Source of the DNA: JBNJGB01 sp051747385
GTDB taxonomy: Bacteria; Myxococcota_A; UBA9042; PHBI01; JACKFB01
Direction: 5' to 3'
Assembly (NCBI GenBank): GCA_051747385.1
Contig: JBNJGB010000023.1
Coordinates: forward strand, 1-64,000
Length of the DNA: 64,000 nucleotides
The translations under genes were made by a program, and so were the position numbers. Every line of letters starts with the position of its first letter. Positions within the stretch are counted from its first letter, which is position 1. The notes beneath the pieces are model-generated. The model saw only the letters and a list, made by a program, of their open reading frames with translations, made no database searches and was not told the DNA's origin. This document shows positions 51,009 to 60,858 of the stretch, piece by piece.

Positions 51009-54000
51009 ATGCACCACGCCGCCATCGCCCACCGCCTGCTCCTCGTGGTCGCCACGTCGGCGCTGCTCGCCATCGCCGCCTGCAGCGACGACTCGGGCGG
51101 GTCCGGCGCGACGCCGGGCGGGGATGTGCAGGCACCCGACGTGGCGCCGGACACCCGGGGCGACGTCTCCGGGACTCCCGACACCGCGGAGCCGGACGCG
51201 AGCCCGGACGACGCGGACGGCGGGGAGGCCGGGGGCGACGCGGAGGTCGACGGTGAACCGGCGGCGGCGGGCCTCGGCGTGGAATCGGTGGTGCCGGAGC
51301 GCGGCCTGGCCAGGGGCGGCGAGCAGGTCGAGATCCTCGGGCAGGGCTTCGGAGACGGCCTGCAGGTCTTCTTCGGCGAGAGCCTGGCCCAGGACGCCTG
51401 GGCGCTGAACGAGGATCGCATCGTCGCCGTCACGCCGCCCCGGACGCCCGGGGTGGTGGACGTGCGGGTCGTGGAGCCCGGGAGCGGCGCCGAGGCGGTC
51501 CTGGACGACGGCTTCCGCTTCTACAACCCCGTGGCCGTCGACGCCGTGGACCCGCCCGACGGCCACGTCCTGGGCGGAGACCCCGTGACCGTCACCGGGA
51601 GCGGCTTCGTGGCGGGCTCCCACGTCCTCATCGGGGGACGCGCGGCCCTGGAGGTGGAGATCCTCGACGACGGGACCCTCCTGGCGGTGACTCCCGACGC
51701 CCCGGCGGCAGGCCCCGCGGACGTCCACGTCTCCAACACGGTGGGCGTGGGGCGCCTCGACGACGGCTTCACCTACTTCGACTCGCCGCGGGTGGACGCC
51801 GTCGTGCCCCCCGCCGGGCCCATGGAGGGCGGCACCCCGGTCGACGTGAAGGGGCGCGGCTTCGCGGAGCCCATGGTGGTGACCGTGGCCGGCGCGCCCC
51901 TGGAGGACGTGGAGGTCCTGGACGGCGGGCGCCTCACCGGGCTGGTGCCGGCGGCGGACGTGCCCGGACCGGCCGACGTGAACGTGGCGACGGAGTACGG
52001 GACCGCGACGGCCCGGGATGCGTACACCTACCTGGAGGACACGGCGCCCGGCGAGGAGGTCGACGTCCTGGCGGTCACCCCGGCGAGCGGCCCGGCCCTG
52101 GGCGGCGACGCGGTGACCGTGGTGGCGAAGGGCCTCACCGTCCGGCAGGACACGACCGTCACCTTCGGGGACGCGGCGGCGGTGGTGAAGGGCGTGGACT
52201 CCGCGGCCCACACCGCGCTGGTGCAGGTCCCGGCCGCGGAGCCCGGCACGGTGGACGTCACGCTCACGAACGCGAACGGCGCCGACACCCTGGCCGGGGG
52301 CTACACCTACGAGCCCTACGTGCGGGTCTGGGAGGTCCTTCCCAACTACGGGCCCGTGGAGGGCGGCACGCCCGTGACCGTCTCCGGGGAGGGCTTCGAG
52401 CCCGGCCTGCAGCTTCGCATCGGGGCGCTGCCGGCGGCCGACTTGCAGGTGGTGGACGAGGGCACCGTGACGGCCACGACGCCGCCCGGAAGCCCCGGCC
52501 TGGCGAACGTCACCGTGCTCCAGGGCGGGCTGAAGGACACGCTGGTGGGCGGGTTCTCCTACCAGGCCGAGATGGACCTCTGGGTGGTGGAGCCTCCCCA
52601 CGGCAGCCAGGCCGGCGGGACCTTCGTCACGCTGGCGGGGAGCGGCTTCCCGTCCGACGCGGACGTGCGGGTGGGCGGGACGCCGGCCACCCACGTCATC
52701 GTCGAGTCGCCCACGCGGATCACCGCCCGGACCCCGCCGGGGGACGTGGGCACCGTGGACGTGAGCGTCGAGTCGCCCACGCGCGGCACCGTGACCCTGC
52801 CCCGGTCGTTCACCTACTTCGACCCGGAGAGCCAGTTCGGCGGCACCTGGGGCGAGGGCGTGGACGGCGCCGTGAACGTGACGGTCCTGAGCGGCCAGGA
52901 CGGCTCGCCCATCCCGGACGCCTTCGTGATGCTGTGGACGGACCCGGCGACGCCCTACCAGGGCTACACGAACCTGGAAGGGCAGATCACCTTCAGCGGC
53001 CCGGACGTCGGCGGCGAGCAGATGGTCTCGGCGTCCAAGGAGGGCTTCGCCTCGTCGTCGGTGGTGGAGTACGACGCCTCGAACATCACCCTGTACCTCA
53101 GCCCGAGCGCGTCAGGGTCCGGTCCGCCGCCCACGCCGCCCCCGGCGCCCACCTTCCACGGGCAGGTGGTGAACGCCACGAAGTACGTCCCGGTGCCCTG
53201 GGGCAAGTGCGGACAGAAGACCGACGCGCCGGGGACGCTGTGCCAGCCCTGCACGGAGGACGCGGACTGCGAGGGGCTCGCCTGCTCCGACCTGCCGGAC
53301 CAGGGAAGCTACTGCACCTCCCACTGCGGGACGGACGACGACTGCCCGGACGGCTTCATGTGCCATCCGGTCAACGGGCAGCCCGAGCACCAGTGCATCC
53401 CGGCCACGGGGCGGGTCACGGCCTTCTGCGACTTCACGAAGCCGACCATCTTCAGCCAGGACGCCATCCCGCAGCCCGGCCAGGAGGTGCTCCCGGACTT
53501 CAGCTTCGAGATGACCGTGCCCATCGGCGAGTCCGCCGTGTTCTGCTGGGGCGGCATCTACAACGAGGACACGGACGAGTTCACGCCGTACGTCCTGGGC
53601 CTGAAGCGCCACGTCTTCGCCCAGCCCGGCCAGCAGCTCGAGGGCGACGTGGTCCTGAGCCACCCGCTGAACGGGACCATGGACATCCGGCTGGACGACC
53701 CGCCCAACAACCCGAACGGCCCCGACTTCAACACCGCGCTGGTCCACCTGGACCTGGGCAGCGACGGCACGCTGGAGTTCCTGCACCACCCCGTGGACGT
53801 CGAGGACACGCTGAAGATGAAGTGGATCCCGAAGACCCTGAGCGGGAACCTCTACGACGCCAGCTATACGATCCTGGCGGGCGCCTTCAGCTTCGGGGCG
53901 GACAACCTCCCCTACTCGGTGACGTTCCACCAGGGCATCCGCGAGCTCCGGGACGACGTGTTCTGGGAGTGGGGGACGGCCGGCTGGGAGCCCGACTCGA

Positions 54001-55154
54001 CGGGGATCTCCCAGAACGTGAACGATCTCTTCGCCCTGGACGCGGAGACGATCTTCGGCGTCGGCACCGACGGCCTGCTCATCCGCAGCGTGGGCCAGGC
54101 CTGGGCCGCCCAGGACAATCCCCTGAAGGATCACTTCGAGGGCGTGCACGCGGTGTCGGCCGGCGACGCCCTCGCCGTGGGCCAGAACGGGGCGGTCGTG
54201 CACTGGGACGGGCTGGCCTGGACCCCCGAGGAGACGCCCACCACCTCCCACCTGCGCGACGTCTGGATGGCCGACGCCGACGAGGCCTTCGCCGTGGGCT
54301 CCTACGTGGTGCTCCACCGGGAGGACGGGGCCTGGACGCAGATGTCGGGCAACACCAACAAGAACCTCCGGGACGTGTGGGGTTTCGCGGCGGACGACGT
54401 GTGGGCCGTGGGCAACTACGGCAACGTCATCCACTGGGACGGCGCCTCCTGGAGCACCGTCCAGACCGGGACCACACAGAACTTCCGCGGCGTGTGGGGG
54501 CCGAGCCCGGACGACGTCTTCGTCGTGGGCGAGGCGGGCACCGTCCTCCGCTGGGACGGCGAGGCCCTGAGCCCCATGGAGGTCGACACGACGGAGACCC
54601 TGAACGCGGTCTGGGGCACCGGGCCCGACGACGTGTACGCCGTCGGCGATCGGGGGATGCTCTTCCGCTGGGACGGCGCCCAGTGGATGGACGAGAGCCC
54701 GCCGGGCGAGACCAACGACTTCCTGGCCGTGGCCGGTGGCGAGGGCCGCGTGGTGGTCACCGGCACCCACGAGCTCCTCCTGGGGCCGCTCCTCGAGGTG
54801 CCGGAGGACATCCAGCCGGCCGCCGGCGGCACCATGGGCGAGGAGTACGAGATCTCCTGGACCGTGAAGCCGGGCGTCGACCCGCACTTCAGCTACGTGC
54901 AGGTGGCCGTGCCGGGTATGACCGGCCCGGTGCCCGAGTGGACCATCGTCAACGACTGGGACGTCACGAGCGTGCTCCTGCCCGACTTCCCCAACATCGA
55001 GGGGACCCCGGGCATCGCGCCGGGGGCCAAGATCCTGACGATCATCCGCGTGTACGAGGAGGGGTTCGACATCGACAACTACTCGAACCAGGATCTGAAC
55101 ACCCTCCGCTGGCAGTCCTGGGCCCAGGACCAGCACACGTTCACCAAGGAGTAG
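51009..55154 (+). CDS. Giant TIG-repeat and beta-propeller surface lipoprotein
   Basis: 1381 residues. Signal and lipobox LLAIAACSDDSGG; Asp-rich linker to about 85. Then six IPT/TIG domains of about 84 residues (about 92-607), each with a PxxGxxxGGxxVTVxGxGF pattern and ending FxYF/Y. Next a carboxypeptidase-regulatory-like domain (about 617-700), a Pro hinge, a Cys-rich segment (about 733-800, CTEDADCEGLAC, CGTDDDCPDGFMC), a beta-rich region, and a propeller of DVWAVGxxGxVxHWDG repeats (about 1005-1260), followed by a C-terminal domain. Likely exposed adhesin or scaffold. ATG 51009; AAGGA at 50993-50997 is a distant ribosome site. Confidence 0.85.
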   Translation: MHHAAIAHRLLLVVATSALLAIAACSDDSGGSGATPGGDVQAPDVAPDTRGDVSGTPDTAEPDASPDDADGGEAGGDAEVDGEPAAAGLGVESVVPERGLARGGEQVEILGQGFGDGLQVFFGESLAQDAWALNEDRIVAVTPPRTPGVVDVRVVEPGSGAEAVLDDGFRFYNPVAVDAVDPPDGHVLGGDPVTVTGSGFVAGSHVLIGGRAALEVEILDDGTLLAVTPDAPAAGPADVHVSNTVGVGRLDDGFTYFDSPRVDAVVPPAGPMEGGTPVDVKGRGFAEPMVVTVAGAPLEDVEVLDGGRLTGLVPAADVPGPADVNVATEYGTATARDAYTYLEDTAPGEEVDVLAVTPASGPALGGDAVTVVAKGLTVRQDTTVTFGDAAAVVKGVDSAAHTALVQVPAAEPGTVDVTLTNANGADTLAGGYTYEPYVRVWEVLPNYGPVEGGTPVTVSGEGFEPGLQLRIGALPAADLQVVDEGTVTATTPPGSPGLANVTVLQGGLKDTLVGGFSYQAEMDLWVVEPPHGSQAGGTFVTLAGSGFPSDADVRVGGTPATHVIVESPTRITARTPPGDVGTVDVSVESPTRGTVTLPRSFTYFDPESQFGGTWGEGVDGAVNVTVLSGQDGSPIPDAFVMLWTDPATPYQGYTNLEGQITFSGPDVGGEQMVSASKEGFASSSVVEYDASNITLYLSPSASGSGPPPTPPPAPTFHGQVVNATKYVPVPWGKCGQKTDAPGTLCQPCTEDADCEGLACSDLPDQGSYCTSHCGTDDDCPDGFMCHPVNGQPEHQCIPATGRVTAFCDFTKPTIFSQDAIPQPGQEVLPDFSFEMTVPIGESAVFCWGGIYNEDTDEFTPYVLGLKRHVFAQPGQQLEGDVVLSHPLNGTMDIRLDDPPNNPNGPDFNTALVHLDLGSDGTLEFLHHPVDVEDTLKMKWIPKTLSGNLYDASYTILAGAFSFGADNLPYSVTFHQGIRELRDDVFWEWGTAGWEPDSTGISQNVNDLFALDAETIFGVGTDGLLIRSVGQAWAAQDNPLKDHFEGVHAVSAGDALAVGQNGAVVHWDGLAWTPEETPTTSHLRDVWMADADEAFAVGSYVVLHREDGAWTQMSGNTNKNLRDVWGFAADDVWAVGNYGNVIHWDGASWSTVQTGTTQNFRGVWGPSPDDVFVVGEAGTVLRWDGEALSPMEVDTTETLNAVWGTGPDDVYAVGDRGMLFRWDGAQWMDESPPGETNDFLAVAGGEGRVVVTGTHELLLGPLLEVPEDIQPAAGGTMGEEYEISWTVKPGVDPHFSYVQVAVPGMTGPVPEWTIVNDWDVTSVLLPDFPNIEGTPGIAPGAKILTIIRVYEEGFDIDNYSNQDLNTLRWQSWAQDQHTFTKE

Positions 55155-55238
55155 GCGGGAGCCGGTGACCGGGGCGGCGCTCCGCACGGCGGCCGGCGCG
55201 GAGCCCTCCGGATCCCGACAGCGCGCGAAGGACACCGC

Positions 55239-57194
55239 ATGAGGCACTCGACGGGGCTCCGGATCCCCACCCTGGCGTTGGTCACGGTGCTGCTCGTCGC
55301 CTGCGACGACGGCGGCGGCGGCGGCGAGGAGGACACCGGCCCGACGGACGCGACGGAGGACACGACCCTCGACGTCGTGGAGGACTCCGGACCCGCCGAC
55401 GTGGTGCCGGACGGTGCCGGCGACGCCGACGCGGCCGACGTCGAGACCGGGGACGCCGATGACGTCGTCGCGCCGCCTTCGCCCTGGACGATCCGCTCCC
55501 TGGGCGACCTCGGCACCCTCTCGGACGTCCACGTGGTCGGCCCCGACGAGGCCTACGCCGTCGGCGGGCCGCGCGTGCTGCGCTTCAACGGCGCCACCTG
55601 GGCGGCCTACGGCGAGCCCACCGGGGACACGCTGTACGGCGTGTGGGCGGACGAGGGGATCGTCGTCGTCGTGGGCGCCGAGGGCCTGATCGCGCGCCGG
55701 ACCCCTGCGGACCTGACCTGGACCGTCGAGGACGCCGGCGTCGGGGTGGACCTCCACGCCGTGGACGGCCGCGGCCCGGACGCGCTGTGGGCCGCCGGGG
55801 ACGAGAGCACCATCCTGCGCTACGCGGGCCCCGACCCGGGCTGGGAGGTCGCCCACGACGGCGGCGGCGTCGGCCTGCGGGACCTGTGGGTGCCGCCGAG
55901 CGGCGACGGGGACGCCGGCGTCCTGGCCGTCGGCACGAAGGGCACGCTCTACCGCGTCCAGGGCGGCGAGTGGGTGACCCGGCAGATCGCGTCGAACACC
56001 GTGACCCTGCACGCGGTGCTCGGCGTGGGAGATCGGCGCGTCGCCGCGGGGACGGACACCACGCTCACGGTGAAGGCCGATCCCTCGCAGCCGTGGCAGG
56101 GACAGAGCGCCAACCTGGACCAGGACCGGGACCTGTTCGCCCTCGCGGGCTCCGAGGCCGACGGGGTCTTCGCCTTCGGGGCGGCCGGCACCGTGCTGCG
56201 CTCCGAGGGCCAGGCGTGGTCCTCCGTGGACGTGGCCGGCCCCAGCGCCGCCAGCGCGGACCTGGTCGCCGCCGCGTGGCACCGCGCCGAGGGCGACGGC
56301 GATCCGACCTTCCTCGTGATGGGCGCGGAGGGCGGAGGCCTGGTCCTCGACGACGAGGAGTGGGTCGACATGCCCACCCGGCCCCGCGGGGGCCTCGCCG
56401 CGTTGGACGGTGCCGACCGCGACGGCCTCTGGGCCGCCGGTCCCGACGGGCTGGTCATGGCCTCCACGGCGCAGGGGTGGACCGCGGTCCCGGTCCCCAC
56501 GGAGGTGGACCTGGCGGACGTGGCGGCCGGTCCCGACGGGATCGTGTGGGTCGTGGGCGACGACGGCGTCGTCCTCCGCCGGGCCCCCGGTGAGGCGTTC
56601 GAGGTGCTGCCCCAGGTCGTGCCCGCGGCCCTGTCCTCCGTGGCCTCGGACGGCGATCGCGTGGTCGCGGGCGGGAAGGGAGGCACGGTGCTCCGCGGTC
56701 CCGTGGACGGGAGCGAGCCCCTGGCCGCGTGGCCGGTGGACGTCCAGGCGGGCATCCGCGCCGTGGGCGTGGGCGGAGACGGCGCGTGGTGGCTGGCCGG
56801 GGACTTCGGCACCCTGCTCCGCTCCGCGGACGGGGAGGCCGTCGACGCGATCCCCAGCGGCGTGGCCGGCACCCTGCACGACCTGGCGGCCGCGGACGGC
56901 GGCGTGCTCGTGGCGGGCGACAACGGGGTGCTCCTGGAGGTGGAGGGCGGAGACGAGCCCGAGGCCGAGCAGGTGTACGAGGACCCCGGCCTGTTCCTCT
57001 TCGGCGTGGACGTGCTCGGCGAGGCCGCCCTGGCGGTCGGCTGGAACGGCGGGGTCGTCCGCCGCACGGAGGACGGCTTCGCGCCGGAGGACAGCGGCAC
57101 CCGCGCGGTGCTCGAGGCCGTGTGGATCGACGGGGACGGGGCCCTGGCCGTGGGCAGGCTGGGAGCCCTCCTCGAGCGGACGGAGGCTCCATGA
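55239..57194 (+). CDS. Beta-propeller lipoprotein 1
   Basis: 651 residues. Lipobox LVTVLLVACDDGG, then an Asp/Val/Ala-rich linker to about 85. The rest consists of about 12-14 repeats of roughly 40 residues with the pattern L-x-D/A-V-x-(6-10)-A-V-G-x-x-G-x-(L/V)-x-R (VGPDEAYAVGGPRVLRF, GADRDGLWAAGPDGLVM, GPDGIVWVVGDDGVVLRR). Probably a Kelch/YCF48-like propeller anchored to the outer membrane. The stop overlaps the next gene (ATGA). Function unknown. Confidence 0.8.
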   Translation: MRHSTGLRIPTLALVTVLLVACDDGGGGGEEDTGPTDATEDTTLDVVEDSGPADVVPDGAGDADAADVETGDADDVVAPPSPWTIRSLGDLGTLSDVHVVGPDEAYAVGGPRVLRFNGATWAAYGEPTGDTLYGVWADEGIVVVVGAEGLIARRTPADLTWTVEDAGVGVDLHAVDGRGPDALWAAGDESTILRYAGPDPGWEVAHDGGGVGLRDLWVPPSGDGDAGVLAVGTKGTLYRVQGGEWVTRQIASNTVTLHAVLGVGDRRVAAGTDTTLTVKADPSQPWQGQSANLDQDRDLFALAGSEADGVFAFGAAGTVLRSEGQAWSSVDVAGPSAASADLVAAAWHRAEGDGDPTFLVMGAEGGGLVLDDEEWVDMPTRPRGGLAALDGADRDGLWAAGPDGLVMASTAQGWTAVPVPTEVDLADVAAGPDGIVWVVGDDGVVLRRAPGEAFEVLPQVVPAALSSVASDGDRVVAGGKGGTVLRGPVDGSEPLAAWPVDVQAGIRAVGVGGDGAWWLAGDFGTLLRSADGEAVDAIPSGVAGTLHDLAAADGGVLVAGDNGVLLEVEGGDEPEAEQVYEDPGLFLFGVDVLGEAALAVGWNGGVVRRTEDGFAPEDSGTRAVLEAVWIDGDGALAVGRLGALLERTEAP

Positions 57195-59173
57195 GGCGCG
57201 CGGCGTGGCTCATGGCGGCAGCGGGCCTGCTGGTCGCCTGCGGGGACGGCGGCGGGGACGGATCGCCGGGCGCGGACACGGTCGGGACGGACATCCACGA
57301 GGACGCCGCGGACGTCGCGCCGGACGCGCCGGAAGACGTCCCGGACGACACCGACGTCTCGGACGGTGCGGACACCGCGGACCTCGGGCCGGACGTGTCC
57401 CCGGCCGACGCCGACGCGGCGGGCGACGCCGACGCGACGACGCGGGTGCTGGTCCAGGAGAAGACCGGCCTGGGCAAGGACTTCGTCTTCAAGGGCGTGT
57501 GGGCCGGCGAGGCCGGGCGCGCCGTGGCCGTGGGCAACGACGGGGTCGTGGTGGGCCGGGATCCGGACGGGGCGTGGCAGGTCCTCCAGGAGGGAGAGAC
57601 CGCCGACCTCCTCAACGCCGTCACGGGGACCTCGGCCGGGGACCTGTGGGCCGTCGGGAAGGGCGGCACCGTTTTGCGCGGCGGCGTGGGCGACCTGAAG
57701 TGCCTGGAGGAGGCCTGCGGACCCGACGGCGCGCTCCCCACCCTGTTCGGCGCGTGGGCCGCGGCCCCGGACGACCTCTGGGCGGTGGGCCTGCAGGGGA
57801 CCATCGTCCACCACGACGGCGAGGTCGGGGAGGCGGCGTCCGGCCCCGACGTGACGGTCCGCTGGCACGGGATGCACGGCCTGGCGGAGGGAGAGGCCGT
57901 GCTCGTGGGCACCGAGGGGCGCCTGGCGCGCTTCGTGGACGGGGCGCTGATCTCTGAGGAGACGCCGACCCAGGTCACGCTCCGGAGCGTCGCCTCGGCC
58001 GGCGGGGGCCTCTGGTGGGCGGTCGGCGACGCCGGGACCCTCCTGCGCGGCGAGGGCGGCGTCTGGACGCCGGTCCCGGTCTCCACGGCCGCGAACCTCC
58101 ACGACGTCCACGCCGTGTCGCCCTTCGACGCGTACGCCGTGGGCGATGGCGGGATCGTCCTGCACTGGGACGGGGACCTGTGGACGCCCGTGGTGGACCT
58201 GCCGGCCGGCGTGGCGGGCACCGACCTCCGCGCCGTGTACGTGGACGCCGAGGGCGAGGCCGTGATCACCGGCGACGGGGGCGCGACCATCCAGGGCACG
58301 GCCTCCGGCGGCTTCGACCTCGTCGGCGACCTCGCCCCGGAGGGGATGCTCACGGCGGCGTGGGGCGGCGGCGGGATCGTGGTCCTCGCCGGAGACCACT
58401 CGACCGTCTTCGTGCACCAGGACGGCGAGTGGACCGAGCAGGCGGTCCCCACCACCCAGCACATCCGAGGGGTCTGGGGCAGCGCGGCCGACGACGTCTG
58501 GGCCGTGGGCCTGGCGGGCCTCATCCTCCACTACGACGGCGAGGAGTGGATCAAGCTGGATCCGCCGTCTGGCGAGGCGATGGAGACCGTCTGGGGCAGC
58601 GCGGCCGACGACGTCTGGGCCGCCGGCGCCGACGGGACCGTCTTCCACTGGGACGGCGTGATGTGGCGGTCGGCGATCAGCCAGACGAGCAAGGCCCTCC
58701 GCGCGGTGTTCGTCTTCCCGGAGGGCCAGGGCTTCGCGGTCGGTAGCGACGGCACCATCATGCAGGGCGGCGGCCTCGCCTGGCGGCAGGTCGAGATCGA
58801 ACCTCTGGAGACGCCGGACGGCGAGGAGGTGCCCGTCACCGACCCCCTCCACGGCGTCTGGGGCGCCTCGCCCGATGACGTGTGGGCCGTGGGAGGCTCC
58901 GGCCGGATCGTCCACTGGGACGGCGAGGCCTGGACCTCGAAGGACCCGGGCTTCGGCATCACGCTGCGGGCCGTGTGGGGCACCGCCGCGGACGACGTCT
59001 GGGCCGTGGGCGGCCAGGGCCACGTCCTCCACTACGACGGCGAGGTCTGGACCCCCCGGGAGTCCAACTCCGTGGCGACGCTGTACGCCGTCCACGGGGA
59101 CGGCGGCGACCACGTGGTGATCGTGGGCGACCTCGGCACGGTCCTCCGGGTCGTCGAGGAGACGCCCCGCTGA
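57191..59173 (+). CDS. Beta-propeller lipoprotein 2
   Basis: 660 residues, a paralogue of its upstream neighbour. Lipobox AAAGLLVACGDGGG and an Asp-rich linker to about 90. The propeller repeats here are the canonical form (RGVWGSAADDVWAVGLAGL, ETVWGSAADDVWAAGADGT, AVWGTAADDVWAVGGQGH) with HWDG/HYDG tails. Two neighbouring repeats are nearly identical at the DNA level for over 30 bases (58476 and 58593, 117-bp period), pointing to recent duplication. It overlaps the following glycosyltransferase by one base (TGATG). Confidence 0.82.
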   Translation: MRRAAWLMAAAGLLVACGDGGGDGSPGADTVGTDIHEDAADVAPDAPEDVPDDTDVSDGADTADLGPDVSPADADAAGDADATTRVLVQEKTGLGKDFVFKGVWAGEAGRAVAVGNDGVVVGRDPDGAWQVLQEGETADLLNAVTGTSAGDLWAVGKGGTVLRGGVGDLKCLEEACGPDGALPTLFGAWAAAPDDLWAVGLQGTIVHHDGEVGEAASGPDVTVRWHGMHGLAEGEAVLVGTEGRLARFVDGALISEETPTQVTLRSVASAGGGLWWAVGDAGTLLRGEGGVWTPVPVSTAANLHDVHAVSPFDAYAVGDGGIVLHWDGDLWTPVVDLPAGVAGTDLRAVYVDAEGEAVITGDGGATIQGTASGGFDLVGDLAPEGMLTAAWGGGGIVVLAGDHSTVFVHQDGEWTEQAVPTTQHIRGVWGSAADDVWAVGLAGLILHYDGEEWIKLDPPSGEAMETVWGSAADDVWAAGADGTVFHWDGVMWRSAISQTSKALRAVFVFPEGQGFAVGSDGTIMQGGGLAWRQVEIEPLETPDGEEVPVTDPLHGVWGASPDDVWAVGGSGRIVHWDGEAWTSKDPGFGITLRAVWGTAADDVWAVGGQGHVLHYDGEVWTPRESNSVATLYAVHGDGGDHVVIVGDLGTVLRVVEETPR

Positions 59174-60858
59174 TGGACACGGGCTCGGAGGGACGCGCCG
59201 CACGCCTCCGGGACGCGGTCCGCGAGGGCCCCTCCGCCGGTCCCTGGAGGGCCCGGGACGGCCTCCTCCTGGGCGCCGTCATATGCGTCGCCGCCGCCGT
59301 GCGCCTCCCGCGTCTGAGCGAGGGCCTGTGGATCGACGAGGTGATCTCGCTGGACACGGCCGCCGAGTCCCTGGGCCGGCTCCTGGCGCGGACGGGCTTC
59401 GGGGACGTCCACCCCCCGGGCTGGTACCTGCTCCTGAGCGCCTGGACGAGCCTGATCGGCGACGGCGACGTCGTCGCGCGGACGCTCCCCCTCCTGCTCG
59501 GGCTGGCGACGGTGGCCCTCCTGTTCTCCTGGGCGCGCCGTCGCCTGGGAAGCTGGCCGGCGACGCTCGCCGCGGGCTGGCTCGCCCTGTCCACCTTCCA
59601 CGCCCACTACTCCGTGGAGGTGCGCTCCTACGCCCTGCTGGCCCTCGCCGCGCTGGCCCTGCCGGCGGCCTGCGAGCGGTGGCTGGAGGCCCCGGCCCGT
59701 CGCGGCCGGCTCGCCTGGACCCTGGGCCTGGAGGCCCTGCTGCTGTGGACCCACTACTTCGGCCTGCTGGTCGTGGCCCTGGTGAACCTCCACGTCTTCC
59801 TCGCCAGGCCCCGGGACCGGCGCGTCGTCGACCGCTGGGCCGCGGGACAGCTCGTGGTGCTGGCGGCCTTCGCGCCGTGGGCGCCTCTCCTGATCGTGCA
59901 GACCTTCGAGCTTCCCGAGGCCGTCACCGGCCACCTCCGCGGGAGCCTGCCGGCCGGGGAGGTCCTCGCGGCCCTGGGGCCCGCGACCGCCGTCCCGGTC
60001 GCCTGGCTCGCCGCGGCGGCCGGCGTGGCGACCCTCGCCCTGGCCGCCGCGGGTCTCCGGAGGGTCCCGTCCGAGGCTCCCGCCCCCTCCGACGCCCTGG
60101 CGGAGCGACGAGGCCTGCTGGCGGCCGGCCTCGCGGGTATCCTGCTGCTCCCGCCGATCGGCCTGGCCCTGCTGCCCCTGAGCGACACGACCTTCGACCT
60201 GCTGGCCGGGGCGATCCCCCGCGCCTATGCCCTCCTTGGGGCCGGCGCCGCCGCGGTCGGGCTGGGCGTCCTCCTCCAGCGCCGCCGCGTGGGCCTCCTC
60301 CGCTGGTCCGTGGCGTCGTGGGTGGTGCTGGGTGCCCCCGTCCTGGTGGCGGCGCTCGCGCTGGCGCGGGAGGTGCTGCTGGTCCGGAACCTGCTCCCGT
60401 TCCTGGCCCCGCTGCTCCTCGTGGCCGCCGCCGCTGTCCCCCGCCGGCTCCCGGTGATGGCCGGCGTGTTGGCGGTCGTCGCCGCCCTGGCCGTTCCGTC
60501 GCTGCTCCGCGCCCCCGAGGCGTTCCAGCCGCGCCAGGACCTCCGCGGGGTGGCCGCCGCTATCGCGGAGCGACCGGAGGCGCCCGTCTGGGTCCTCCCG
60601 CCCTGGGACGCTCCCGGCCTGGAGCGCTATCTGCCGGCGGAGCAGGCGCCGCGCACCGCCATGGAGCCCTCGGATCTGCCGACCGCCGATCGGCTCCCGG
60701 CAGCAGTCGATGTAGTTCTCGCCCGGTCGGCGGCAGAACCGGACGACCCCGTCCGGGATCGGGTCGTCGAGCGCCTGGTCCCGCCCTTCGAAATCGTTGA
60801 AGAGCATGCCTTCCGCGGGGTCTCCGGCGGCCTGCGCCTCCTCCGCTTCAGCCGCTGA
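59173..60858 (+). CDS. GT39-like GT-C glycosyltransferase
   Basis: 561 residues, about 11 hydrophobic helices. The first loop has LWIDEVISLDTA (acidic catalytic motif) and FGDVHPPGWYLLLSAW, a signature of bacterial GT39/PMT-like membrane transferases. The C-terminal 90 residues form a soluble domain. Because it is translationally coupled to a propeller lipoprotein, it may glycosylate that or a related surface protein (inference). The 3' end overlaps the convergent MYXO-CTERM gene by 11 bases. Confidence 0.82.
   Translation: MDTGSEGRAARLRDAVREGPSAGPWRARDGLLLGAVICVAAAVRLPRLSEGLWIDEVISLDTAAESLGRLLARTGFGDVHPPGWYLLLSAWTSLIGDGDVVARTLPLLLGLATVALLFSWARRRLGSWPATLAAGWLALSTFHAHYSVEVRSYALLALAALALPAACERWLEAPARRGRLAWTLGLEALLLWTHYFGLLVVALVNLHVFLARPRDRRVVDRWAAGQLVVLAAFAPWAPLLIVQTFELPEAVTGHLRGSLPAGEVLAALGPATAVPVAWLAAAAGVATLALAAAGLRRVPSEAPAPSDALAERRGLLAAGLAGILLLPPIGLALLPLSDTTFDLLAGAIPRAYALLGAGAAAVGLGVLLQRRRVGLLRWSVASWVVLGAPVLVAALALAREVLLVRNLLPFLAPLLLVAAAAVPRRLPVMAGVLAVVAALAVPSLLRAPEAFQPRQDLRGVAAAIAERPEAPVWVLPPWDAPGLERYLPAEQAPRTAMEPSDLPTADRLPAAVDVVLARSAAEPDDPVRDRVVERLVPPFEIVEEHAFRGVSGGLRLLRFSR

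Noticed and set aside
53112..56879. A 1255-codon minus-strand frame opposite the TIG/propeller genes (also 41478-44687 and 55949-59203)
   Set aside because: Antisense of genuine lipoproteins and the P-type ATPase; low-complexity translation and no signal peptide or family motif.
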